Positions 34,615-43,954 of a DNA stretch of 64,000 nt are shown here, in pieces (within the stretch, counting starts at the first letter, position 1; each line of letters opens with the position of its first letter). The translations under genes were made by a program, and so were the position numbers. The stretch is taken from the NCBI GenBank assembly GCA_018817125.1, contig JAHIUN010000005.1, positions 62,001 to 126,000 on the forward strand. Direction: 5' to 3'. This DNA comes from Patescibacteria group bacterium. GTDB taxonomy: Bacteria > Patescibacteriota > Gracilibacteria > UM-FILTER-43-11. The notes below the pieces were generated by a model. That model did not search any database. It worked only from the letters and a program-made list of their open reading frames with translations, and had not been told where the DNA came from.

Positions 34615-35652
34615 ATGAGAATAAAAAAGTTTATCGCAACTGTTTTGGCACTTGTTTTTTTCAGCGCCCCTCTTGCAACTGTGTCTGCTGAAACCTCTGA
34701 AACCTCGTCCGGCATCAAGGCGGTTACAGATTTTCAGGATGTTCTCCGTACTCATCCTCATTATGTGGCTATCGGCTATTTAAATGAGTCCGGTGTGATT
34801 AATGGCTATCCCGACGGGACTTTTAAGCCCGATAATCCTATTAATCGTGCTGAGGTCTTAAAAATTATTTTGATGGGTTCGGATGTAGAGGTTCCTGAGG
34901 ATTTCGGAGAGGTGGATTTTCCGGATTTTCAAAAGGCGGATTGGTTTGCCCGGTTCGTGATGAAGGCAAAAGCATTGGAAATCGTAAAAGGGGATGACGC
35001 GGACGGCACTTTTGCTCCAGGTCGCCAGGTAAATAAGGCTGAATTTCTGAAAATGCTTTTAATGGCCAACAATATCAAAACCGATGCGGTTCAGCCGGAA
35101 GAGAATCTGACACCTGATGTTCCGAAAGACGCGTGGTTTGCTCCTTATCTGAATTATGCGTTTCAGGTGGGTCTTACGACTAAAAATGAACAAGGTCTGC
35201 TGGAGCCGGCTAAGCCTTTAACGCGAGCTGAGGTGGCCGACATGATGTATTTACTGATTTTGATCAAAAGCAGTAAAGACACTCAATTTCTTCTTCATCG
35301 TGCTGAGGCGGAATTAGCTCAGATCGAAGTGTATATCGCGGCCAATAAAGTACTCAGCGCTAAGCGCGCATCGGAGCTGGCGGTTGATCTGACCCAGCAG
35401 GCTTACCGCAATATGCCGGATAACAATGTTGTTTTAGGGGCCGCTAAACTATCCCGTTCTTACGATTGGCTGGTGGACGCTTTTGTTCTGGGTATTCAAA
35501 AAGACTATGAAGGCGCGGCCGAATGGGCTAATAAGGCTATCGGCAAGGCCACAGAAGCCTGGGAGGTCAACAGCGCCACTCAGCCTATTGCCCGCCATGT
35601 TAAAGACCGTGCACGTGAAATTCTGGCACAGGTTGGCGGTCAGGAAGAATAA
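34615..35652 (+). CDS. S-layer homology (SLH) domain protein
   Basis: 345 residues, exported. Signal peptide 1-25 (MRIKKFIATVLALVFFSAPL...VSA). Three SLH modules follow at about 37-90 (SGVINGYPDGTFKPDNPINRAEVLKII), 100-153 (LEIVKGDDADGTFAPGRQVNKAEFLKML) and 164-216 (LEPAKPLTRAEVADMMY). SLH triplets bind secondary cell-wall polymer and anchor proteins to the wall. The C-terminal 125 residues are helical with TPR-like character (YEGAAEWANKAIGKATEAW). It probably holds or links an S-layer in this small-celled lineage. The next gene follows after 44 bases. Confidence 0.9.
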   Translation: MRIKKFIATVLALVFFSAPLATVSAETSETSSGIKAVTDFQDVLRTHPHYVAIGYLNESGVINGYPDGTFKPDNPINRAEVLKIILMGSDVEVPEDFGEVDFPDFQKADWFARFVMKAKALEIVKGDDADGTFAPGRQVNKAEFLKMLLMANNIKTDAVQPEENLTPDVPKDAWFAPYLNYAFQVGLTTKNEQGLLEPAKPLTRAEVADMMYLLILIKSSKDTQFLLHRAEAELAQIEVYIAANKVLSAKRASELAVDLTQQAYRNMPDNNVVLGAAKLSRSYDWLVDAFVLGIQKDYEGAAEWANKAIGKATEAWEVNSATQPIARHVKDRAREILAQVGGQEE

Positions 35653-35696
35653 AGCCTGGCAGTGATTATGCTGGGCGATTATTATCCCTTTCATTT

Positions 35697-36002
35697 ATGA
35701 AGACTTTTTATCGCCTCTTTTCTGTCAGCCTACTGTTCCTTTTTCCATTACAAGTCCATGCTTATCAAAGCCCTATCCTGGATGGCTTTTCGTCCACTGT
35801 TTGCAATGCTTATTTTGCGATTATCAATTTTTCAATTGCCCTGGTCATACTGGGCATGATCGTCCTGATTCTCAATAAGTTATCCGATGGCCTTAGAATG
35901 AGTTGGATTTATTTTTTCTTGGCTGTCAGTACGTTTGTCGTCCTTCATTTAATCGTCCTGCTTAAGGTTTTCAAAAGAAGACCAGAAGAAATTGTTTACT
36001 AA
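35697..36002 (+). CDS. Small exported/membrane protein with two further helices
   Basis: 101 residues; function unknown. A signal peptide (MKTFYRLFSVSLLFLFPLQVHA) is followed by two hydrophobic helices (about 38-60 and 68-91) and a basic end (KVFKRRPEE), which should be cytoplasmic. It lies 44 bases after the SLH gene, probably in the same transcript. Confidence 0.65.
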   Translation: MKTFYRLFSVSLLFLFPLQVHAYQSPILDGFSSTVCNAYFAIINFSIALVILGMIVLILNKLSDGLRMSWIYFFLAVSTFVVLHLIVLLKVFKRRPEEIVY

Positions 36003-36021
36003 ATTTTTCCGTATAAGATTA

Positions 36022-36030
36022 TGTTATAAT
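36022..36030 (+). promoter_or_regulatory. Extended -10 promoter
   Basis: TGTTATAAT, with the TG of an extended -10, about 40 bases before the ATG at 36070; no good -35. Confidence 0.5.
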
Positions 36031-36069
36031 TTTTTTGATAATTTTTTAAATTATATCAGAATTCTATTG

Positions 36070-36318
36070 ATGAAAAAAATTATTCTTTTGGAAGACGAAA
36101 AAACCTTAGAGCAAATTTATGAAAGGAATTTAAAAAAAGCCGGTTTTATGGTTCATTGGCCCAGAGATCCTGATGGAATGGAAGCATCGGCCCAAAAAAT
36201 AAAGCCCCATGTCGTTTTACTGGTCCATGGGATTAAAGGAAAACTAATAACAAAAAGAAAAGGCAAGAAAAGAAACCCCATTCAAGACGACCTGTCTAAA
36301 ATCACTTGCAATTTATAA
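36070..36318 (+). CDS. Truncated, degenerate response-regulator receiver
   Basis: 82 residues beginning MKKIILLEDEKTLEQIYERNLKKAGF, which matches the first strand and helix of CheY-like receivers including the acidic pair. The strand that should carry the phospho-acceptor Asp reads VVLLVHGIKGK, with Val in the Asp position. After it the protein becomes a lysine-rich tail with no helices 3-5. It is either a pseudogene of a response regulator or a short non-phosphorylatable form. The open frame starts earlier (35992), but the promoter and homology support 36070. The last bases contain the -35 box of fusA. Confidence 0.55.
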   Translation: MKKIILLEDEKTLEQIYERNLKKAGFMVHWPRDPDGMEASAQKIKPHVVLLVHGIKGKLITKRKGKKRNPIQDDLSKITCNL

Positions 36319-36333
36319 GTTAGCCGTTATAAT
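36306..36333 (+). promoter_or_regulatory. Sigma70-type promoter of fusA
   Basis: TTGCAA, 16 bases, TATAAT. The -35 box is inside the preceding coding sequence. Confidence 0.65.
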
Positions 36334-36395
36334 TTTTCCGCTTATTTTTACAAGCAACAACGTTACAGCGTTATTATTATTTAATGAATTAAGTT

Positions 36396-38483
36396 ATGTC
36401 AGTTGAACGCGCCTCTTTAGAAAAAGTTCGTAATTTTGGGATTATCGCCCATATTGATGCGGGTAAAACTACGGTTAGCGAACGTATTCTTTTTTATACC
36501 GGTATCAATTATAAAATCGGCGAAGTTCATGAAGGCGAAGCCACGATGGACTGGATGGAACAGGAGCAGGAACGTGGAATTACTATTACTTCCGCGGCTA
36601 CTACCTGTTTTTGGAAAGATCATCAATACAACATCATCGATACTCCAGGCCACGTGGATTTTACGGCTGAAGTCGAACGTTCCATGCGTGTGCTGGATGG
36701 CGGAGTGGTTGTTTTCGACGGTGTGGCTGGTGTGGAGCCACAGTCTGAAACGGTGTGGCGCCAGGCCGACAAGTACCACGTGCCCCGCATGTGTTTTATT
36801 AACAAACTCGACCGCACGGGCGCGGATTTTTTCAAATCATTCCAAAGTGTTTTAGACCGCCTAACCCAACACGCGTCCCCTATCCAATTGCCGATCGGCC
36901 TCGAAGCCAACATGAAAGGGATCGTGGATCTGGTCGAGATGAAAGCTACGATCTACAAAGATGATTTGGGTAAAGAAATGGAGGCTGTTGAGATTCCCGA
37001 AGACATGAAAGCCGACGTGGATAAATGGAGGGCTAAAATGTTAGAAAAAGTGGCGGAAGCGGACGATGAGTTTATGGAGATTTTTCTGGATGGAAAGGAT
37101 TTTTCTGCTGATCAGCTGAAAGCGGCGATTCGCCGATCGGTGCTCGCCAACAAATTCATTCCGGTTTTGTGTGGCACGGCTTTAAAAAACAAAGGGGTGC
37201 AATTACTCCTTGACGCGGTGAATGATTACCTTCCGTCTCCTCTCGATGTTCCGCCGATTACAGGCCATTTGGCTGACGATGAAGGGCATATTGTTTCCCG
37301 CAAGGCTGATAACAAGGAACCTTTGGCTGCTCTTGCATTCAAGATCGCTACCGATCCATTTGTGGGCCGGTTGATTTTTGTGCGTGTTTATTCCGGTATC
37401 CTTAAATCCGGTTCCTATATTTACAATTCTTCTCAGGGCGGAAAAGAACGTATCGGCCGTTTGCTTCAGATGCATGCCAACAGCCGGAAAGAGATCGAAG
37501 AGATTCCAGCCGGCAATATTGGCGCGGTCATTGGTCTTAAATCCGTTCGTACCGGCAGTACGCTGGTTGATGCAGATGGAGAAAGAGTTATTTTAGAATC
37601 CATTACTTTCCCTGATCCGGTTATCTCCATTGCTATTGAGCCTAAAACCAAAGCGGATCAGGAGAAAATGGGATTTGCCTTACAAAAATTGGCTGAAGAA
37701 GACCCGACTTTCACGGTTCGTACCGACGACGAGACGATGCAGACCATTATCTCCGGCATGGGCGAACTGCATTTGGAAGTATTGGTTGATCGCATGAAGC
37801 GTGAATTTAAGGTCGAGGCGAATATCGGCGCTCCGCAGGTCGCGTATCGTGAAACCGTTCAGAAAGAGGTGGAGGATGAGGAAAAATACGCCAAACAAAC
37901 GGGTGGTCGCGGCCAATACGGCCATGTGCTTATCCGCGTTTCCCCCAATGAGCCCGGCAAAGGGTATGAATTCATCAATTCCGTTGTGGGAGGCCGTATT
38001 CCGAAGGAATTCATTCCTGCGGTCAACAAGGGGATCGAAGAGGCACTTACCCGTGGAGTGGTGGCTGGTTACCCTGTAACCGACATAAAAGTAGAATTGT
38101 ATGATGGTTCCTATCATGATGTCGACTCTTCAGAACTTGCCTTTAAAATGGCTGGTTCTATCTGCTTTCAGCGCGCTGCTAAAAAAGCCAATCCGGTTCT
38201 GCTGGAGCCTGTTATGCAGATCGAAGTGGTTACGCCCGAGGAATTTATGGGTGATGTGATGGGCAACTTAAACTCCAAACGCGGCCAGATCGAAGCCATG
38301 GGTGACCGTGGACAGGCTAAAACCATCGCCGCTAAGGTGCCATTAGCCGAAATGTTCGGTTACGCTACCGATCTTCGCTCCATGACACAAGGCCGTGCCA
38401 GTTACACCATGGAATTCGCGCATTACGCGAAAGTGCCTAACAATGTGGCAGAAAAAGTGAAAGAAGCACGGGGAGTTGCCTAA
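36396..38483 (+). CDS. fusA: Elongation factor G
   Basis: A 695-residue translational GTPase that drives translocation. G1 [15 protein letters not shown], the G2 region with [12 protein letters not shown]3 DTPGHVDFT and G4 [10 protein letters not shown] are present; domains II-V follow, including GRGQYGHV and [15 protein letters not shown] near the end. Normal length. It has its own promoter, so it is not simply co-transcribed with rpsL-rpsG. A 19-bp hairpin follows its stop. Confidence 0.98.
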   Translation: MSVERASLEKVRNFGIIAHIDAGKTTVSERILFYTGINYKIGEVHEGEATMDWMEQEQERGITITSAATTCFWKDHQYNIIDTPGHVDFTAEVERSMRVLDGGVVVFDGVAGVEPQSETVWRQADKYHVPRMCFINKLDRTGADFFKSFQSVLDRLTQHASPIQLPIGLEANMKGIVDLVEMKATIYKDDLGKEMEAVEIPEDMKADVDKWRAKMLEKVAEADDEFMEIFLDGKDFSADQLKAAIRRSVLANKFIPVLCGTALKNKGVQLLLDAVNDYLPSPLDVPPITGHLADDEGHIVSRKADNKEPLAALAFKIATDPFVGRLIFVRVYSGILKSGSYIYNSSQGGKERIGRLLQMHANSRKEIEEIPAGNIGAVIGLKSVRTGSTLVDADGERVILESITFPDPVISIAIEPKTKADQEKMGFALQKLAEEDPTFTVRTDDETMQTIISGMGELHLEVLVDRMKREFKVEANIGAPQVAYRETVQKEVEDEEKYAKQTGGRGQYGHVLIRVSPNEPGKGYEFINSVVGGRIPKEFIPAVNKGIEEALTRGVVAGYPVTDIKVELYDGSYHDVDSSELAFKMAGSICFQRAAKKANPVLLEPVMQIEVVTPEEFMGDVMGNLNSKRGQIEAMGDRGQAKTIAAKVPLAEMFGYATDLRSMTQGRASYTMEFAHYAKVPNNVAEKVKEARGVA

Positions 38484-38490
38484 AATCCTT

Positions 38491-38532
38491 CAAACCCCCT
38501 CCGTCTCGCCGCAGCGAGACGGAGGGGGTTTG
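38491..38532 (+). terminator. Very stable 19-bp hairpin after fusA
   Basis: A perfect stem of 19 pairs (38491-38509 with 38514-38532), loop CGCA, arms rich in C and G. It begins 8 bases after the fusA stop. A short TTT ends the stem but there is no long T-run. Probably a terminator or mRNA end protector. Confidence 0.7.
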
Positions 38533-38584
38533 ACACATCCCCAATTCCCTGATTCCCGCTTTTTCAATTGATTGCGCAATTTTC

Positions 38585-38614
38585 TTTACATTTCCCCTCT
38601 AATTGTGATATTTT
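38585..38614 (+). promoter_or_regulatory. Possible promoter of the surface-protein cluster
   Basis: TTTACA, 18 bases, TATTTT, about 27 bases before the ATG at 38642. Confidence 0.4.
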
Positions 38615-38641
38615 TTAAAAGAATATTAATAAAGATAAAAA

Positions 38642-39169
38642 ATGGCTAAAAATAAAAAGACTAATAACACGCTTAAATGGCTTAAGGATGCGTTTTTTAA
38701 GGCGTTAATCTTCCCGCTGCTTTTAGTGATCGGTTATTATGCTCACGCAGCTATTACCTGGCCTGGCGCCGACCCCAACCCGGTTACGGGTGTGGTGGGT
38801 ATGTTTGTTGGGGAATCAGACAACGCTTATGATACAGCCGTGGGTTATGAGGATGTGAATTCGTACTGCCAGAATCATAGCGCTGGGGATATTGCCGGCA
38901 GTCATATTTGCACTCCTGCCGAAATGACCAACAGCCTGAATCATGGCACAAACGGGGTGTCTCCGGTTTTTACTTATGCCGGTTCCACCACACTCTGGAT
39001 CAACAGCGGACCTCCGGGATATACGGCCAATTCCAACGATTGCAAAGGGTGGACGACGACGGACAGTCCCAGTAATAACCCCAACTACGGCACGGTGTGG
39101 AATTTTGATGAACAATACGGCGGATTGCTTCCATGTAAAACCGGAAAGAAATATGCGTGCTGTAAATAA
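38642..39169 (+). CDS. Exported Cys-containing surface protein, single lectin-like domain
   Basis: 175 residues with a basic N-terminus and a signal-anchor or signal peptide (about 18-36). The rest is one domain with ordered cysteines: SHICTPAEM, WINSGPPGY, NDCKGWTT, VWNFDEQ, LPC and a terminal ACCK. The same domain closes the 552-residue protein downstream. The spacing SHxCT...WI..GPPGY...DC.GWT...F.CC resembles secreted domains with GADALC-type starts and a C-type-lectin-like fold, but I cannot name the family with certainty. Confidence 0.7.
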   Translation: MAKNKKTNNTLKWLKDAFFKALIFPLLLVIGYYAHAAITWPGADPNPVTGVVGMFVGESDNAYDTAVGYEDVNSYCQNHSAGDIAGSHICTPAEMTNSLNHGTNGVSPVFTYAGSTTLWINSGPPGYTANSNDCKGWTTTDSPSNNPNYGTVWNFDEQYGGLLPCKTGKKYACCK

Positions 39170-39172
39170 TCT

Positions 39173-39240
39173 CAGTAACCAGTGACCAGTAACCAGTTCT
39201 GGTCTCTGTAGCACTGGTCGCTGGTCACCATAACTGATTC
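39173..39240 (+). repeat. Heptad microrepeat (AGTAACC/AGTGACC) with hairpin
   Basis: 7-mers AGTAACC, AGTGACC, AGTAACC run in tandem; GTGACCAG (39182-39189) pairs with CTGGTCAC (39221-39228). Confidence 0.7.
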
Positions 39241-39262
39241 TTAAATCCATTAATTCAAACAA

Positions 39263-40921
39263 ATGAAAAACAAAATCCGATTTTTATTTCCAATCATTCT
39301 TCTGGCTTTTCTGTTTATACCCAAAGCGTTTGCTGGGTCTTATGATTGTACGGTTGTGTATCCGGGATCGGATTCTACGAACCCATTTACGTACGACTCC
39401 TGTTCTTACCCGCAAGGCGGGGACACGGAACCGTATCAGGGGATTTCCTGCCGGCCGGAAGGGGAGATTTTAAGAACTGGTAGTGTGACCTCCTGTGTTA
39501 CGAAACAAAGCATTCTGGATCTCGCCACATCTGCCCGTGGTCAAAATCGGGCTGGTTTCAACTCTTTTACCGGTTCAATCAGTTCATCGTGTAGAGCTAG
39601 TTATTGCAAACCATCAGGAAGCAATGTTTGTGAAGCTCTGACCGGCAATACCTGCCCCGTGGCTTTAAACCGTCAATTGGTTTGCCCCGGCGGCTGTGGC
39701 GGTTGTAGTGAGGGATATGTGTATTGTGTCGATGATCAGCCGACAGGTCTTTTGAATGAACTTAATCCTGTGGTTGGTACGACGCCCGCTTGTCAGCTGG
39801 AAAAAGACGGCAGTACTTTCCCTGCCAATGGCGGAGTCTCTTGTGCGGATATGGGTCGCGAAGTGCTCAATCCCTGTACTGGTGAATGTACCGATTGCCC
39901 TGCAGGCAAAACGCCCTCAGGCAGAACTCCGAATATATGTATTAATTTTGCCCAGCGCTTTCTTGAAATCTTTGCTGACGGGTTCACGTCGTTAGGCGGT
40001 AAATTTATTAATGTCGGAGGGGTCGAATTGGCTCATGTATATTCTTACGGTTCCATCACCGATTTGGTCGATTGGGAGAATACTCAGACCGATAACCCTG
40101 CTTTTTACGGCACGGTGTTTACCGAGGTCGATCAGGCCGACCACCTTAACTGGGCCAGCCCCAGCGTTCCGGATGTCATACAGAATATGCTCACCACTAA
40201 CAACTATGTGCTATGTGATGATGTGGAGGATTGCGAAGCCGGTCAGGTCTGCACGGCCGGTATCTGTAACAATCCCGGTTCGGATGGGGAAGAAGGGGAT
40301 GCCTGTACCACCTCCAGTGGCTGTAATCTTGGCTTAGTGTGTGATTTGGGTACAAACACTTGTGTGGATTTAAATGATCCGAACAATACGCTCACTGAAT
40401 GTTCCGAAAATGATGATTGTCTTGGTTTGGGCGCTAATTACAGCTGTGTGAACGGTTACTGCCATGACCAGAGCAATAGCGCCGGTGATGCCTGTGTGAA
40501 TGATTCCAGCTGTGCGGCCGGCCTGATGTGCGTGGATCTGATCTGTGTTTATAATAATTTATTTGTGCCTATCTCCTATTTCATGGATGTGTCCGCTAAT
40601 TCCACGGGCGATGTCGCTGGCGGAGAAGGTTATAAAAGCGCGGACGCTCTTTGTGATCCGACAGTTGTTGCAAACAGCCATGTTTGTACCGCGGAAGAGG
40701 TTATCAACGCCTACGTAATGGACGCGGATACGCTTACCGGTAAATCTGGTTTAGCCTGGATCAATAACGGTCCTCCGGGTTACGTAAAATACGTGACCAA
40801 CGACTGCAATGGCTGGACTACAAATACTAGCACCATTTTTGGTTCGGTATGGTCGTTTGATGCGGATGCAAGTTTTATTACTCCGTGTAATCAGAATATT
40901 CCATTTGCTTGTTGTAAATAA
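39263..40921 (+). CDS. Large Cys-rich exported protein ending in the lectin-like domain
   Basis: 552 residues. Signal peptide 1-25 (KNKIRFLFPIILLAFLF...AFA). The mature part is cysteine-rich. Around residues 315-425 are repeated small knots of the type C..D.DC..G..C..G.C (for example CSENDDCLGLGANYSCVNGYC), like EB or Dickkopf-type disulphide modules. The last 120 residues repeat the domain of the 175-residue protein, including SADALC, SHVCTAEEV, WINNGPPGY, NDCNGWTT and FACCK. Probably displayed on the cell surface; the ligand is unknown. Confidence 0.75.
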   Translation: MKNKIRFLFPIILLAFLFIPKAFAGSYDCTVVYPGSDSTNPFTYDSCSYPQGGDTEPYQGISCRPEGEILRTGSVTSCVTKQSILDLATSARGQNRAGFNSFTGSISSSCRASYCKPSGSNVCEALTGNTCPVALNRQLVCPGGCGGCSEGYVYCVDDQPTGLLNELNPVVGTTPACQLEKDGSTFPANGGVSCADMGREVLNPCTGECTDCPAGKTPSGRTPNICINFAQRFLEIFADGFTSLGGKFINVGGVELAHVYSYGSITDLVDWENTQTDNPAFYGTVFTEVDQADHLNWASPSVPDVIQNMLTTNNYVLCDDVEDCEAGQVCTAGICNNPGSDGEEGDACTTSSGCNLGLVCDLGTNTCVDLNDPNNTLTECSENDDCLGLGANYSCVNGYCHDQSNSAGDACVNDSSCAAGLMCVDLICVYNNLFVPISYFMDVSANSTGDVAGGEGYKSADALCDPTVVANSHVCTAEEVINAYVMDADTLTGKSGLAWINNGPPGYVKYVTNDCNGWTTNTSTIFGSVWSFDADASFITPCNQNIPFACCK

Positions 40922-40923
40922 TC

Positions 40924-40958
40924 TCAGTGACCAGCGACTAGTGCTGATTACTCATCAC
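40924..40958 (+). repeat. Heptad-like spacer (AGTGACC family)
   Basis: A shorter version of the repeat before the previous gene, followed by the same TTAAATCCATTAATTCA stretch. Confidence 0.5.
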
Positions 40959-40981
40959 TTAAATCCATTAATTCATCCAAG

Positions 40982-42970
40982 ATGAAAAAAACAATTCCCA
41001 TTTTATTACTTGTCGGCCTCTTTCTACTCTTCCCCAATCTCACCCATGCGGCTGATCTTCCCAGCAGTGGCTGTTTCCCGGCGGTTGTCTGTGGGGCGGG
41101 TTCTAACTATTACGCCGATGACTGTAATCCGGCTATCGCTACTCTGGCAGATTGTACTGCTAATTTCGGTGCCCCCGATGCCGGCAAACAATGGGCGTTT
41201 AATTGCGATGACGGCTGTTACCAGCGTTCCGATTCCGTTCCTTCTGAATGTCCTGGCGGGATTATGATCGCTGGCGATTGTAAAACGCTTGCCCGTGTGG
41301 TCATCGACGGACTGGATAACAATATATTAAAAACTTACGCACTTGGCGCCCTTACCAAACTGGTTTACGCGGATTGTGGTGAGGGTGAAACTCCTGTGTG
41401 GGATGATACTGCTCATGAATGGGGCTGTGTGATCCCTGCTGCCATGGATCCTTTAGCTCCCTGCGATGATGGTGAAGTCCTTTCGTGGGATGCCGGTAAT
41501 AGTGAATGGATCTGCGGTCCGCCGAATTTTACATATTGGTCTGCCAATCCTGTTGATGCTACTGAAATTTATTACAATACAGGAAATGTAGGGATCGGGA
41601 CTACAGATCCGACAAAAGATTTAACTATTGGCACTACTGTTGCGCCCGGTGAAATGCGTCTACAGGGCAATCTTTCTAATAAATACCTTGATATGAGCGC
41701 GGATGGCATCACACTGAGCAGTGGGGGGACGGATTATTTTACAGTGGATATTACCGGAGATGTACATGCTGCAATGGATATTACCGCTGGTTTTTCGGTT
41801 AGCTCCTTGATTCTTGATGCTCAAAACTATGTTGAGTCCGGTCAATACTGCTTTTCAGGTGCGAGCGATTGTATCAGCAATTGGGATCAGGTAGGTGGAG
41901 GTGCTATTTGGGCATTGAGTGGCGTAGATGCTTATTATAGCGGCGGAAAGGTCGGCATTGGAACGACAAGCCCCGACAACAAGCTACATGTAGAAGGTGG
42001 CTATATTGAAAATTCAGCAGGTGCACCACAAATGATTTTTGAGGAAACAGATCAATCAAATAATTTATGGATCATGGGTCAGGATGCGACGGAATTTTGG
42101 ATTGCTCATGATAGTACGGCTACTGAAAATCGTGCGATCCAAATTGAAGAATCGGGTGAAGTGGGTATTGGAACAACAAACCCTGTTGCTCAATTACATA
42201 TTAATGCGGATACAGGTGATCCTTTAAGGGCTCAGGTATCTGGGAGTACAAGGTTATTAGTTTCGGATAATGGCGGGACTTCTATTGGATATAATACCAC
42301 TCCGCCCTCCCAAGGATTGTATGTTTATGGTGATGTCGGCATTGGAGATAGTACGCCAGATGCCAAGTTGGATGTTGTTGGTAGTGCAATTTTCGAAGGC
42401 GATGTGATCATTGGCGGCTCAACTTACAAAATTACGTTCCCTTCTTATGGTAACGAAATAGAGTTTGACCGGGATAACAATAATTACATTACTGCCACTG
42501 ATGCTGCTGGCCAGTTGATTTTCCGCACAGGCGGAGATAATTCCAGAATGACAATAGCAAGTGATGGGAAAGTCGGTATTGGGACTTTAAGTCCAAGCAC
42601 GCAACTGGAGGTTAATGGCACGGTTACCGCTACTGGAGTTACTACTCCATGGTTGTATGGCAATGTTAATGTTGGTAGTGATTTGACTGTGAGTAATGAT
42701 TTATTAGTTGGCGGCCATATTACAAGTATTAATTACTCCAATGAATTCACTAAAGAATCGCTTAACGGGGCTGGTGCACAATATGTAAGTATGACTACAT
42801 CAACTAATAGTATATGTTTTTTAACTAAAACGTGGGTTAACGAAACTGATAGCAGTGGTGAAGACGCTGGTTGCCGAGTTTATATTTCGTCAAACCAATG
42901 GCGACTAGAAGCATATTCTGAGGCAAATGATGCAGATGCATATTGTGCTGCTAGATGTTTACAGTATTAA
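40982..42970 (+). CDS. Fibre-like surface protein with GIGTT repeats
   Basis: 662 residues, signal peptide 1-23 (KKTIPILLLVGLFLLFPNL...AHA). The N-terminal 190 residues are Cys-rich. From about 200 on, five copies of a G-x-V-G-I-G-T-T-x-P-x-x-x-L-x-V motif recur (about 202, 324, 394, 452 and 530), separated by beta-rich stretches. This repeat is typical of trimeric phage-tail-fibre-like and adhesin proteins in many bacteria. No C-terminal S74 chaperone-peptidase domain is visible. It likely builds an extended stalk on the surface; an adhesin role is inferred. Confidence 0.8.
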   Translation: MKKTIPILLLVGLFLLFPNLTHAADLPSSGCFPAVVCGAGSNYYADDCNPAIATLADCTANFGAPDAGKQWAFNCDDGCYQRSDSVPSECPGGIMIAGDCKTLARVVIDGLDNNILKTYALGALTKLVYADCGEGETPVWDDTAHEWGCVIPAAMDPLAPCDDGEVLSWDAGNSEWICGPPNFTYWSANPVDATEIYYNTGNVGIGTTDPTKDLTIGTTVAPGEMRLQGNLSNKYLDMSADGITLSSGGTDYFTVDITGDVHAAMDITAGFSVSSLILDAQNYVESGQYCFSGASDCISNWDQVGGGAIWALSGVDAYYSGGKVGIGTTSPDNKLHVEGGYIENSAGAPQMIFEETDQSNNLWIMGQDATEFWIAHDSTATENRAIQIEESGEVGIGTTNPVAQLHINADTGDPLRAQVSGSTRLLVSDNGGTSIGYNTTPPSQGLYVYGDVGIGDSTPDAKLDVVGSAIFEGDVIIGGSTYKITFPSYGNEIEFDRDNNNYITATDAAGQLIFRTGGDNSRMTIASDGKVGIGTLSPSTQLEVNGTVTATGVTTPWLYGNVNVGSDLTVSNDLLVGGHITSINYSNEFTKESLNGAGAQYVSMTTSTNSICFLTKTWVNETDSSGEDAGCRVYISSNQWRLEAYSEANDADAYCAARCLQY

Positions 42971-42994
42971 ATTTAAATATTTAAAAGTTTTATC

Positions 42995-43813
42995 ATGTCC
43001 ACTCATTTCAAATTCACTTTATTTATTTTGCTAATTGTATTCCTTTCCTTTTTGTTCGGCCTTTATTTGGCCGGAAGCGGAACATTTTCACCTTTTGGCA
43101 CTACTGTTGTAATGGAAAAGACAAATGGTGTAACACAAACCATTGTAAAAAAAGATTCCTATGAAACTGGTTATAATGAAGCTCTGGATTTTGCCCGGCA
43201 GAAGCTGGCAGATAAGGGCGAATTTGAACCTATTGGGTCTGTTACGGCTACCGTTAAATCCACTAGCGGTCAGAACATTGTGATTGAATTTGATGCTTCG
43301 TTGCTAGATCCATTCGTGGAAGGCATGGCCACTAAAACAATTGTGGTGGGTGACGATACTCAGCTTTATGAGCGTGTGGCAAAAGATGAAGCACAGCTTG
43401 AAAAAGAATACGCGGATTATGAAAAGGCGATGCAGGCTTTTGAGACTGCTCTAAAAGTCAATCCGGAAAAGGAAGATTTAGACGGGCCACAAGAACCTCA
43501 GGAATATACTGTTAAAACTTTGGCAGTGGGTGATTTTATGGCAGGGGATCGTGTTCGGATTCGGGCAGATCTAATTACGCCGGAAGGCGACAAGGAGGTC
43601 GAAGGTGAGGAAATGATGATGATTTCTCCTTTTGCCAGCGACACGGTTCAGGCTACGGAAGTCCGTTTGTATTCACGCCCTGGGCAAGAGCCAGAAGCAG
43701 AATTGCCTGCACCGCTAGAAGAAGAAATGAAAGAGGTGGCTGAGGAAATGGTAGAAGATTTGGCTGCTGAAGTGCCTGAAGTGCCTGAAGTGCCTGAAGA
43801 GATGACGCCTTAG
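42995..43813 (+). CDS. Single-pass membrane protein with acidic repeat tail
   Basis: 272 residues; unknown family. One N-terminal hydrophobic helix (about 7-28) without a clear cleavage site, then an extracytoplasmic part beginning TTVVMEKTNGVTQTIV and containing SYETGYNEALDFARQKL, two beta-rich segments around a charged helix, and an acidic tail with EVP in three tandem copies. It follows the fibre-like protein by 24 bases and is probably in the same transcript. The YETG motif recurs in the 88-residue protein downstream. Confidence 0.65.
   Translation: MSTHFKFTLFILLIVFLSFLFGLYLAGSGTFSPFGTTVVMEKTNGVTQTIVKKDSYETGYNEALDFARQKLADKGEFEPIGSVTATVKSTSGQNIVIEFDASLLDPFVEGMATKTIVVGDDTQLYERVAKDEAQLEKEYADYEKAMQAFETALKVNPEKEDLDGPQEPQEYTVKTLAVGDFMAGDRVRIRADLITPEGDKEVEGEEMMMISPFASDTVQATEVRLYSRPGQEPEAELPAPLEEEMKEVAEEMVEDLAAEVPEVPEVPEEMTP
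43769..43801 (+). repeat. 9-base tandem repeat (Glu-Val-Pro codons)
   Basis: GAAGTGCCT occurs three times in tandem at the 3' end of the preceding gene. Confidence 0.7.
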
Positions 43814-43832
43814 GTTTTTAGTTTTTCTTTCC

Positions 43833-43920
43833 GTGCGCGTGGGGCCCCAATTCAATTGGGGGGTAGGAATATTAAGGGGTAAGAAAGAAAATTTAATAAA
43901 AGAAAGAAAATATTTAAATA
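43833..43920 (+). repeat. Palindromic repeat with purine tract (copy 2)
   Basis: Palindrome CCCCAATTCAATTGGGG at 43845-43861, then TAAGGGGTAAGAAAGAAAA and a second AAAGAAAGAAAA block. Confidence 0.75.
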
Positions 43921-43954
43921 ATCGTAAATCTTTAATCGTTAATCTTAATCTACT

